6,526 bases of DNA from an uncultured Lysobacter sp. (GCA_946479915.1 CAMLHR010000075.1:1-6526); one strand, 5' to 3'; positions 1-6,264 are shown, counted from the stretch's first letter. Made by a program: numbers and translations. The notes: generated from the letters alone by a model not told the origin.

Positions 1-310
1 GGCGGCCGGCGCGGCAGTTGCGGCAGTGGCCGCAGACGATGTGGCCCTCGGCCGACACGCGCTGGCCCACCTTGTAGCCGGTCACCGCCGAACCGAGCTC
101 GGCGATCCGGCCCACGAATTCATGCCCGATCACCAGGCCCGGTTTGATCGTGCGCTGGCTCCACTCGTCCCAGAGGTAGATGTGCAGGTCGGTGCCGCAG
201 ATCGCGGTCTTCTCGAGCCGGATCAGCACCTCGTTGGGGCCGGGGGAGGGCACCGGCACCTGGTCCATCCAGATGCCCTTGCCGGCCTCGCGCTTGACCA
301 GCGCTTTCAT
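1..310 (-). CDS. tdh: L-threonine 3-dehydrogenase, N-terminal part (runs off the left edge)
   Basis: Cytoplasmic zinc-dependent medium-chain dehydrogenase that oxidises L-threonine with NAD+ to 2-amino-3-ketobutyrate, which Kbl then cleaves to glycine and acetyl-CoA. The window holds codons 1-103. Visible residues are the catalytic-zinc ligands Cys38 (AICGTD), His63 and Glu64 (GHEFVG), and three of the four structural-zinc cysteines, Cys93, Cys96 and Cys99 (CGHCRNC). These numbers equal the E. coli Tdh numbering, which is the reason for choosing the ATG at 310. An in-frame ATG at 328 would add MTQTAR. It has the better Shine-Dalgarno (AGGG, 8 nt spacer), whereas AAGG lies directly against the ATG at 310, so the true start is uncertain by six residues. 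The NAD-binding Rossmann domain lies outside the window. The gene is divergent from the S46 peptidase gene. Family assignment is very secure; kbl as a neighbour is only a guess. Confidence 0.95.
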   Translation of the reverse strand, partial: MKALVKREAGKGIWMDQVPVPSPGPNEVLIRLEKTAICGTDLHIYLWDEWSQRTIKPGLVIGHEFVGRIAELGSAVTGYKVGQRVSAEGHIVCGHCRNCRAGR

Positions 311-359
311 CCTTGCTGTCTGCGTCATGGGGGTCGCCCTGGGTGCGCGAAGGGCCGCA

Positions 360-365
360 ATTATA
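360..365 (-). promoter_or_regulatory. Candidate sigma70 -10 element for tdh
   Basis: Read on the minus strand this is a perfect TATAAT inside a very GC-rich stretch. Transcription would begin near position 353, giving a leader of about 25 nt to the ATG at 328 or 43 nt to the ATG at 310. I see no convincing -35 hexamer 16-18 nt upstream. The rarity of TATAAT in DNA of this composition and its position make it credible. It is a sequence-only prediction. Confidence 0.5.
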
Positions 366-401
366 AGGGCGGCGGGTGCACGCACCGTGGCCGCGCGCGG
401 C

Positions 402-407
402 TAGACT
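402..407 (+). promoter_or_regulatory. Weak candidate -10 element for the S46 peptidase gene
   Basis: TAGACT matches TATAAT at four of six positions and lies 45 nt before the ATG at 453. No recognisable -35 is present. It is the best candidate in the 311-452 intergenic region, which otherwise holds only the divergent tdh promoter and the ribosome binding site GGAGG at 439-443. Low confidence. Confidence 0.22.
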
Positions 408-452
408 GGGTCTTTCGCCTGTCCATGGCATCGCTTCCGGAGGGGATTCCCA

Positions 453-2618
453 ATGCGCCTGTCCTTGCTGTCCGTCGCCACCTGCGTGGCCCTCGTCGCC
501 GCCCCCGTCGCCCATGCCGGCGAAGGCATGTGGGTCCCGCAACAGCTGCCCGAGATCGCCGGTCCGCTCGCCAGGGCGGGGCTGGAACTGCCCCCGGAGC
601 AGCTGGCCGACCTGACGGGCGACCCGATGGGCGCCGTCGTGTCGCTCGGCGGGTGCACGGCGAGCTTCGTCTCGCCCCAGGGGCTGGTCGCGACCAACCA
701 CCACTGCGCGTACGGCTCGATCCAGCTCAACTCCACGCCGGACCGCAACCTGCTCGAGACCGGCTACAACGCCGAATCCTTCGAGGCCGAGCTGTCCGGT
801 GGCCCCAACGCGCGCATCTACGCGCTCGACTCCATCCGTGACGTGACCGCCGAGGTCCACGCCGCGCTCGACGCCGCGCCGGGCGACGCCGCCCGCGCGC
901 AGGCGCTGGACACGATCGAGAAACAGCTCGTCGGCGAGTGCGAGGCGGAGGAAGGCTTCCGCTGCCGCTTCTACAGCTTCGCCGGCGGCAACACCTACCG
1001 GTTGTTCAAGAACCTCGAGATCAAGGACGTGCGCCTGGTCTACGCGCCGCCGCGCGCGATCGGCAACTACGGCGGCGAGATCGACAACTGGATGTGGCCG
1101 CGCCACACCGGCGACTTCTCGTTCATCCGCGCCTACGTCGGGCCGGACGGCAAGCCGGCGCCGTATTCCGAGGACAACGTGCCCTACCGGCCGAAGCACT
1201 GGCTGAAGTTCGCCACGCGCCCGCTGGAGCTCGGCGACTTCGTCATGGTCGCCGGCTACCCGGGCCGCACCGCGCGCTACGCGCTCGCCGCCGAGTTCGA
1301 CCAGACCGCGCAGTGGACCTACCCGACGGTGAAGGCGCACTACGAGGCGCTGGTCGCGCTCATCGACGCCGCCGGCCAGTCGAACGAGGACATCAAGGTC
1401 AAGTACGCCACGACCATCCGCGGCTACCAGAACGCGATGAAGAACTACGGCGGGCAGATCGCCGGCTTCGAGCGCACGGAGGCGAGCCGGCAGAAGCACG
1501 AGGAGGAGGCGGCGGTGCTCGCGTGGCTGCGCGCGCAGGGCGAGGCGGGGCAGGCGGCGCTCGACGCGCACGCGACCCTGATGGCGCTGCACGCGGAGGA
1601 CCGGGCGACGCGCGAACGCGACCTGGTCCTGTCGCAGCTGCAGCGCACCGGCGCCATCGGCACCGCGGTCGAGCTGTACCGCCTGGCGATCGAGCGCGCG
1701 AAGCCGGACGCCGAGCGCGAGCCGGGCTACCAGGAACGCGACCTGCCGGGCTACGAGGGCTGGGTGCGCCAGATGGAGAAGCGCTACCACCCGGACATGG
1801 ACCGCCAGCTGCAGGCGTACTGGCTGCGCGAGTACCTCGACCTGCCGGAGGCGCAGCGCGTCGCCGCGATCGACGCGTGGCTCGGCGGCAACGATGCCGC
1901 CGCCGTCGAAGCCGCGCTCGACCGGTTGTCCGGTACCGACCTGGGCGACCTCGACACGCGGCTGGCGCTGCTGTCGGCGGACCGCGCGGCGTTCGAGTCC
2001 AGCGACGACCCGGCGGTGAAGTTCGCCGTCGCACTGATGCCGACGCTGCTCGACCTGGAGGCCCAGGCCGACGTGCGCCGCGGCCGCGAACTGGTCGCGC
2101 GCCCGGTGTTCCTGCAGGCCGTGGCCGACCACCGCGCCAGCGAGGGCGGCTTCGTCTACCCCGACGCCAACTCGTCGCTGCGCATCACCTTCGGCAACGT
2201 GATGGGCTACACCAAGCTGGACGGCACGCGCACCCCGGCGTTCACCACGCTCGAGCAGATCGCCGCGAAGGCGACCGGCGAGGAGCCGTTCGACGCGCCC
2301 GAGGTGCTGCTGGAACAGATCGCCGGGAAGAACTACGGCGGCCTGGCCAGCGAGGCGCTGGGCACGGTGCCGGTCAACTTCCTGGCCGACCTCGACATCA
2401 CCGGCGGCAACTCCGGCTCCCCGGTGCTCGACGCGCATGGCGAACTGGTGGGTCTGGCGTTCGACGGCATCTGGGAATCGGTCGCCAGCAACTGGGTCTA
2501 CGACGACGTCATGACCCGGATGATCGCGGTGGACGGGCGCTACATCCGCTGGGTCATGCAGGAGGCCTACCCGGCGCCGCGCGTGCTCGAGGAGCTGGGC
2601 GTCCCGGAGCAGGAATAA
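453..2618 (+). CDS. S46 family dipeptidyl peptidase, DPP7/DAP BII type, exported
   Basis: Serine exopeptidase that removes dipeptides from the N-terminus of peptides, predicted to act in the periplasm. The 721-residue length is usual for S46 enzymes (about 700-720). Residues 1-22 form a signal peptide: Arg2, a hydrophobic core, and cleavage after AHA. The chymotrypsin-like triad is visible as His84 (TNHHC), Asp221 (HTGDFSF) and Ser654 (GGNSGSP). Asn212-Trp213 (DNWMWP) and Asp671 match the residues that hold the substrate's free N-terminus in DAP BII and DPP11. The middle (about 290-560) is the helical cap domain. The specificity position, 18 residues after the serine, is Gly672 (AFDGIWE). Glycine marks DPP7/DAP BII enzymes, which prefer bulky hydrophobic P1 residues; arginine there marks Asp/Glu-specific DPP11. 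Cys68/Cys85 and Cys163/Cys171 may form disulfides. The start is supported by GGAGG 9 nt upstream. The gene appears to stand alone. DAP BII was characterised in Pseudoxanthomonas, consistent with the suggested host family. Confidence 0.95.
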   Translation: MRLSLLSVATCVALVAAPVAHAGEGMWVPQQLPEIAGPLARAGLELPPEQLADLTGDPMGAVVSLGGCTASFVSPQGLVATNHHCAYGSIQLNSTPDRNLLETGYNAESFEAELSGGPNARIYALDSIRDVTAEVHAALDAAPGDAARAQALDTIEKQLVGECEAEEGFRCRFYSFAGGNTYRLFKNLEIKDVRLVYAPPRAIGNYGGEIDNWMWPRHTGDFSFIRAYVGPDGKPAPYSEDNVPYRPKHWLKFATRPLELGDFVMVAGYPGRTARYALAAEFDQTAQWTYPTVKAHYEALVALIDAAGQSNEDIKVKYATTIRGYQNAMKNYGGQIAGFERTEASRQKHEEEAAVLAWLRAQGEAGQAALDAHATLMALHAEDRATRERDLVLSQLQRTGAIGTAVELYRLAIERAKPDAEREPGYQERDLPGYEGWVRQMEKRYHPDMDRQLQAYWLREYLDLPEAQRVAAIDAWLGGNDAAAVEAALDRLSGTDLGDLDTRLALLSADRAAFESSDDPAVKFAVALMPTLLDLEAQADVRRGRELVARPVFLQAVADHRASEGGFVYPDANSSLRITFGNVMGYTKLDGTRTPAFTTLEQIAAKATGEEPFDAPEVLLEQIAGKNYGGLASEALGTVPVNFLADLDITGGNSGSPVLDAHGELVGLAFDGIWESVASNWVYDDVMTRMIAVDGRYIRWVMQEAYPAPRVLEELGVPEQE

Positions 2619-2622
2619 GGGT

Positions 2623-2658
2623 GTAGGCTGGCGGGAATCGCGGATTCCCATGCCAGCC
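2623..2658 (+). repeat. GTAG-headed imperfect palindrome (REP/SMAG-like element) downstream of the S46 gene
   Basis: GTAG at 2623-2626 is followed by a long hairpin. GCTGGC (2627-2632) pairs with GCCAGC (2652-2657), and GGGAATC (2633-2639) pairs with GATTCCC (2643-2649). The loop is GCG, and a two-base AT bulge lies on the 3' side. Adding G2626 with C2658 gives 14 pairs. Short palindromes beginning with GTAG are the hallmark of the abundant REP (SMAG) family of Stenotrophomonas and related Xanthomonadaceae, usually located after genes. Only one copy is in the window, so repetition cannot be shown. It could instead end S46 transcription, but no T-run follows, so a classical intrinsic terminator is unlikely. 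Confidence 0.45.
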
Positions 2659-2683
2659 GGCCCCGTTTCCCGATTGCAAGGCA

Positions 2684-2710
2684 GCGTCCCGCACGAAGCG
2701 TGCGGGACGC
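2684..2710 (+). other. Perfect 12-bp stem, 3-nt loop hairpin in the serA leader
   Basis: Positions 2684-2695 and 2699-2710 are exact reverse complements, mostly G and C, separated by the loop AAG. The structure should be very stable in RNA. It lies 64 nt before the serA start and is not followed by a T-run, so it is not an obvious intrinsic terminator. It may be part of a cis-regulatory leader, an mRNA-stabilising stem, a protein-binding dyad or another palindromic repeat. Function is unknown; the inverted repeat itself is certain. Confidence 0.5.
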
Positions 2711-2728
2711 GCGCCCGTCGTGCCGGCG

Positions 2729-2770
2729 GCATGCGCATCCGCGGAAGGTCCACTTCCCGATGGAGCATGC
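2729..2770 (+). promoter_or_regulatory. Hairpin overlapping the serA ribosome binding site
   Basis: Three successive helices can stack. GCATGC (2729-2734) pairs with GCATGC (2765-2770), CATC (2736-2739) with GATG (2759-2762), and GGAAG (2743-2747) with CTTCC (2753-2757). The loop is GTCCA, and small asymmetric internal loops separate the helices. The likely Shine-Dalgarno GGAG (2762-2765), 8 nt before the ATG at 2774, lies across the junction of the two lower helices, with its outer bases paired. Folding would therefore be expected to limit ribosome access to serA. I recognise no known riboswitch class here. Regulation is an inference from geometry. Confidence 0.35.
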
Positions 2771-2773
2771 GAG

Positions 2774-4336
2774 ATGAAGGTCCTGGCCTGCGACGGCATC
2801 CACGACTCCGGCCTGGCGTTGTTCCGCGACGCCGGATGGGAGGTCGAAACCTCCGAACCGATCAAGGATCCCGCGAAGCTCGCCGCGGCGCTCGACGGCG
2901 TGGACGCGCTGCTCGTGCGCTCGGCCACGCCGGTCGGGGCGGAGGCGATCGCCGGCACGACGACCCTGCGCGTCGTGGGCCGTGCGGGTGCCGGGGTCGA
3001 CACGATCGACGTCGACGCCGCGACCGCGAAGGGCATCGCGGTGATGAACGCCCCCGACGGCAACACGCTCGCGGCCGCGGAACACGCGCTGTCCCTGCTG
3101 TTCGCGCTCGCGCGCCACGTTCCGCGCGCGGACGCCGGCATGAAGGCCGGTGACTGGCCCAAGGCGGGGCTTACCGGCTTCGAGCTGGAAGGCAAGCGGC
3201 TCGGCGTCATCGGCCTGGGCCGCATCGGCGGCACGGTCGCGCGCAAGGCGCTCGCGCTGGGCATGGACGTCGCCGCGTTCGACCCGTTCCTGCCGCCGTC
3301 CGCCGCCGGCCACGGCAGCGTCCCGCTGAAGCCGCTGGAGGCGCTGCTGCAGTGGGCCGATGTCGTGACCCTGCACGTGCCGCGCACCAAGGACACCACG
3401 CACCTGCTCGATGCGCGCACGCTCGCGCTGATGAAGCCCGGTGCGTACCTGGTCAACGCGGCGCGCGGCGGCCTGGTGGACGAGGCGGCGCTGCTCGACG
3501 CGCTCGACAGCGGCCACCTGGCCGGCGCCGCGCTCGACACCTTCGCCACCGAACCGCTGCCCGCGGACTCGCGCCTGCGCGCGCATCCGAAGCTCGTGCT
3601 GACGCCGCACCTGGGCGCGTCCACCGGCGAGGCGCAGCAGGCGGTGAGCACGATCCTCGCGCGGCAGGTGCTCGACTACTTCGCGACCGGCGCGGTGGCC
3701 GGCTGCGTGAACCTGCCGCCGCTGTCGGCCGAGGCTGCGCGCCAGGTCGGGCCCTGGATGCCGCTGATGTCGGCGCTCGGCCGGCTGGCCGCGCGCCTGG
3801 TCCCCGCGCCGACGCGCTTGCACATCACCTACGCGGGCCGCACCGAGGGGCTGGACCCGCGGCCGCTCACGCGCCTGCTGGTCGCCTCGCTGCTCGGTAC
3901 CGCGTCCGGGCGGGTGACCCCGGTGAACGCGCTCGCGGAAGCGGAGCGCCGCGGCCTGGCGGTCGCGGAAACCGTCGGCGGCGACGGCGACGGCTTCGAC
4001 CGCCTGCTGCGCCTGGAGGTCGAGGACGACGCCGGCGCGCGCACGCTGGAGGCGACGCTGCACCGCGGGCCGCGCGTCGTGCGCCTGGACGGCGTGGAGC
4101 TCGACTTCGACCCGCAAGCGGACCTGCTGCTCATGCGGAACGAGGATCGCCCGGGCATCATCGGCCTGGTCGGATCCCACCTCGGCGCGGCAGGCGTGAA
4201 CATCGTGAACTTCTCCCTCGGTGCGACCGGGCAAGGCCAGGCCCTGGCGGCCATCACGGTGGATCGCCCGGTGCCGGACGCGCAGGTCATGGCCGTCCGC
4301 GCGATCCCCGGCATCCTGTCGCTGGAGGCGCTGTGA
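2774..4336 (+). CDS. serA: D-3-phosphoglycerate dehydrogenase, long form with C-terminal ACT domain
   Basis: Catalyses the first committed step of serine synthesis: NAD-dependent oxidation of 3-phosphoglycerate to 3-phosphohydroxypyruvate, in the cytoplasm. The protein has 520 residues. The substrate domain carries VRSATPV (48-54) and GAGVDTID (72-79). The nucleotide-binding domain carries GLGRIGG (147-153). The catalytic residues are Arg231 (NAARGG), Glu260 (TEPLP) and His279 (PHLG). Residues about 310-445 correspond to the extra allosteric domain of the Mycobacterium/Bacillus-type long enzyme, and about 449-520 form an ACT domain with RNEDRPG (455-461). ACT domains of this family bind serine for feedback inhibition. 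The E. coli enzyme is shorter, near 410 residues. The ATG at 2774 is chosen because MKVLACDGIHDSGL fits the family N-terminus and GGAG lies 8 nt upstream. An in-frame GTG at 2720 would add 18 atypical residues. The gene overlaps the following phosphatase gene by 4 nt. Confidence 0.95.
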   Translation: MKVLACDGIHDSGLALFRDAGWEVETSEPIKDPAKLAAALDGVDALLVRSATPVGAEAIAGTTTLRVVGRAGAGVDTIDVDAATAKGIAVMNAPDGNTLAAAEHALSLLFALARHVPRADAGMKAGDWPKAGLTGFELEGKRLGVIGLGRIGGTVARKALALGMDVAAFDPFLPPSAAGHGSVPLKPLEALLQWADVVTLHVPRTKDTTHLLDARTLALMKPGAYLVNAARGGLVDEAALLDALDSGHLAGAALDTFATEPLPADSRLRAHPKLVLTPHLGASTGEAQQAVSTILARQVLDYFATGAVAGCVNLPPLSAEAARQVGPWMPLMSALGRLAARLVPAPTRLHITYAGRTEGLDPRPLTRLLVASLLGTASGRVTPVNALAEAERRGLAVAETVGGDGDGFDRLLRLEVEDDAGARTLEATLHRGPRVVRLDGVELDFDPQADLLLMRNEDRPGIIGLVGSHLGAAGVNIVNFSLGATGQGQALAAITVDRPVPDAQVMAVRAIPGILSLEAL

Positions 4337-4977
4337 GGCTGCTGCTGGCCCGGCATGGCGAGACCGCCTGGAACGCGGCCGGGCGCTACCAGGGGCGGGA
4401 GGACATTCCGTTGTCGCCTGTGGGCGAGGCGCAGGCCACCGCGCTCGGCATGCGCCTGCGCGAGGTGCGCATCGATCGCGCCGTGGCGTCGCCCCTGGCC
4501 CGTGCGCGGCGCACGGCGGAACTGGGGCTCGGAGCCGCGCGCGCGCCGCTGCTGCAGCTCGACGACGGCTTCATGGAAATCGCGCACGGCACCTGGGAAG
4601 GCCTGCTCGCGCACGAGATCCGGGAACGCGACCCCGGACGGGCGCGGGCCTGGCGCGAGGCGCCGCACGAAGTGCTGATGCCGGGCGGCGAGTCGCTGCA
4701 GCACGTCCTCGACCGCGCCTGGCCCGCGCTGGTGCGCGCGTGCGCCGGACTGGCGGACGACGCCACGTTGCTGGTCGTCGCGCACGACGCGGTCAACCGC
4801 GTGCTGCTGTGCCGCGTGCTCGGCCTGCCGCTCGCGCAACTGTGGCGCTTCCGCCAGGCGCCGACGACGCTCAACCTGCTCGAAGGCCCGTCCGTGGAGG
4901 CCCTCGAGGTCGTGCGCCTCAACGACTGCAGCCACCACACCGCGCTGTTCGGCGAGGCCGTCCATCGGGCCCTCTGA
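4333..4977 (+). CDS. Histidine phosphatase family protein (phosphoglycerate mutase-like), possible phosphoserine phosphatase
   Basis: A 214-residue cytoplasmic enzyme of the histidine phosphatase superfamily, working through a phosphohistidine and needing no metal. Visible catalytic residues are Arg7-His8 (RHGET), Arg57 (SPLARARRTA), the proton donor Glu82 (MEIAHG) and His151 (VVAHDA). YQGREDIPLS (19-28) is the usual early substrate loop. The GTG start at 4333 overlaps the serA stop (GTGA) and has GGAGG 4 nt upstream, so translation is probably coupled. A later start would remove the catalytic RHG. The family includes alpha-ribazole phosphatases, GpmB-like proteins and metal-independent phosphoserine phosphatases (iPSP, PspA of Hydrogenobacter). 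From memory, the EI.HG.W segment, the PHxV...GGES stretch and the His-containing C-terminus resemble PspA. The coupling to serA supports hydrolysis of phosphoserine to serine, but specificity cannot be read from sequence alone. Family is secure; substrate is inferred. Confidence 0.9.
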   Translation: MRLLLARHGETAWNAAGRYQGREDIPLSPVGEAQATALGMRLREVRIDRAVASPLARARRTAELGLGAARAPLLQLDDGFMEIAHGTWEGLLAHEIRERDPGRARAWREAPHEVLMPGGESLQHVLDRAWPALVRACAGLADDATLLVVAHDAVNRVLLCRVLGLPLAQLWRFRQAPTTLNLLEGPSVEALEVVRLNDCSHHTALFGEAVHRAL

Positions 4978-4980
4978 ACC

Positions 4981-6264
4981 ATGCACGCAAGCACGCTCGA
5001 CGACTGGCTGGCGCGGATCGAGCGCCAGCACCCGAAGGCCATCGACATGGGCCTGGACCGCGTGCGCGCGGTCGCGGTGCGGATGGCGTTGCCCAGGCCC
5101 GCGCGCCACGTCGTCACCGTGGGCGGGACCAACGGCAAGGGCTCGACCGTCGCCTTCGTCGAGGCCATCGCCCGCGCCGCCGGGTGGCGCGTGGGCACGT
5201 ACACCTCGCCGCACCTGCTGGCCTACAACGAGCGCGTTCGGATCGACGGCCGCGACGCGACGGACGCCGGGCTGGTCGAGGCCTTCGAGGCGGTCGAGGC
5301 CGCGCGCGGCGACACCACGCTGACCTACTTCGAGTTCGGCACGCTGGCCGCGCTTTGGCTGTTCGCGCGCGCCAACCTGGACCTCGCCGTGCTGGAGGTC
5401 GGCCTGGGCGGCCGGCTCGACGCCACCAACCTCGTGGACCCGGACGTCGCGGTGGTGACGACGGTGGACCTGGACCACCAGGACTGGCTCGGCGACGACC
5501 GCGAGGCGATCGGCTTCGAGAAGGCCGGCATCGCGCGCGCGTGGAGGCCGCTGGTCCTGGGTGAGGACGACCCCCCGGCGAGCGTGCTGCGGCATGCGTA
5601 CGCGATCGGCGCGTCGGCGGTCCGCGCGGGGTGCGACTACTTCTTCGACGTGCTGCCGGACGAGGGGCAGGGCGACGGGGCGTACTGGCGGTGGCGCGAG
5701 GTCGGCTTCGAGGTCGACCTGCCCAGGCCCGTGCTGGCGGCGCCGGTGCAGTTGCGCAATGCCGCGGCGGCGATCGCGGCGGTGCGCGCGCTCGACCTGG
5801 ACGGTCCCGCCGAGGCCCTCGCGCGCGGCGTCGCGGCGGCGCGCGTGCCCGGGCGGCTGCAGCGCATCGAGCGCGACGGCGTGGAGGTCGTGGTGGACGT
5901 CGGCCACAACCCGCAGGCGGCACGCGAGCTCGCCACCTGGCTGGGCGCGCACCCGCGCCGGACGGTCGCCGTGTTCGCCGCGCTGGCGGACAAGGACGTC
6001 GCGGGCGTCGCCGCCGCGCTCGGCGCGCAGGTGGACGCGTGGCACCTGGCGGGACTCGACGTCGCCGGACGCGCGCAGCCGGTCGACGCCCTCGCGCAGC
6101 GGCTGGGCGGGACGCACGCGGCGGACGGCACGCGGCACGACACGGTGGCGGCCGCGCTGGCGGCGGCGCGCGCGGACGCGCGGGCGGGCGACCGCATCCT
6201 CGTGTTCGGGTCGGTCCACGCCGCGGCCGAGGCGCTGGCGGCGCTGGGCCTGACGGGCGCCTGA
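4981..6264 (+). CDS. folC: Bifunctional dihydrofolate synthase / folylpolyglutamate synthase
   Basis: ATP-dependent Mur-ligase-type enzyme of the cytoplasm. It adds glutamate to dihydropteroate to make dihydrofolate, then extends reduced folates with further glutamates. The 427-residue length is normal. Motifs in order: the N-terminal IDMGLDRV (21-28); the P-loop GGTNGKGS (48-55); FolC signature TSPHLLAYNERV (75-86); TYFEFGTLAALW (115-126), part of the dihydropteroate site in E. coli; EVGLGGRLDATN (139-150) with the metal ligand Glu139; LDHQDWLG (164-171); and EKAGI (180-184), whose Lys181 matches the carbamylated lysine of E. coli FolC. The C-terminal ligase domain has VPGRLQ (289-294), DVGHNP (306-311; DVAHNP is commoner) and FGSVHAAAE (409-417). 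The start lies 3 nt after the phosphatase stop without a clear Shine-Dalgarno, suggesting translational coupling within the serA run. In relatives folC commonly sits between accD and a SPOR gene; here only the SPOR side is kept. Confidence 0.95.
   Translation: MHASTLDDWLARIERQHPKAIDMGLDRVRAVAVRMALPRPARHVVTVGGTNGKGSTVAFVEAIARAAGWRVGTYTSPHLLAYNERVRIDGRDATDAGLVEAFEAVEAARGDTTLTYFEFGTLAALWLFARANLDLAVLEVGLGGRLDATNLVDPDVAVVTTVDLDHQDWLGDDREAIGFEKAGIARAWRPLVLGEDDPPASVLRHAYAIGASAVRAGCDYFFDVLPDEGQGDGAYWRWREVGFEVDLPRPVLAAPVQLRNAAAAIAAVRALDLDGPAEALARGVAAARVPGRLQRIERDGVEVVVDVGHNPQAARELATWLGAHPRRTVAVFAALADKDVAGVAAALGAQVDAWHLAGLDVAGRAQPVDALAQRLGGTHAADGTRHDTVAAALAAARADARAGDRILVFGSVHAAAEALAALGLTGA

Noticed and set aside
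938..2626. Long plus-strand frame overlapping the S46 gene
   Set aside because: An Arg/Gly/Pro/Ala-rich out-of-frame reading of the S46 coding sequence with no family features.
2626..2658. Classical Rho-independent terminator for the S46 gene
   Set aside because: The stem is strong, but the following bases are GGCCCCGTTTCC with no T-run, so a REP-like or leader role was preferred.
120..2768. Open frame of 882 codons on the minus strand opposite the S46 gene
   Set aside because: It is rich in Arg, Ala, Val and Gly without domain motifs and lies antisense to a clearly conserved gene. Long antisense frames are expected in very GC-rich DNA.
2720..2773. GTG at 2720 as the serA start
   Set aside because: It would add 18 residues not typical of SerA. 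The ATG at 2774 has the family N-terminus and a GGAG 8 nt upstream.
2650..3153. A 167-codon plus-strand frame beginning in the serA leader
   Set aside because: Most of it is a shifted reading of serA, and the part in the leader is only the hairpin sequence. No ribosome binding site supports the ATG at 2650.
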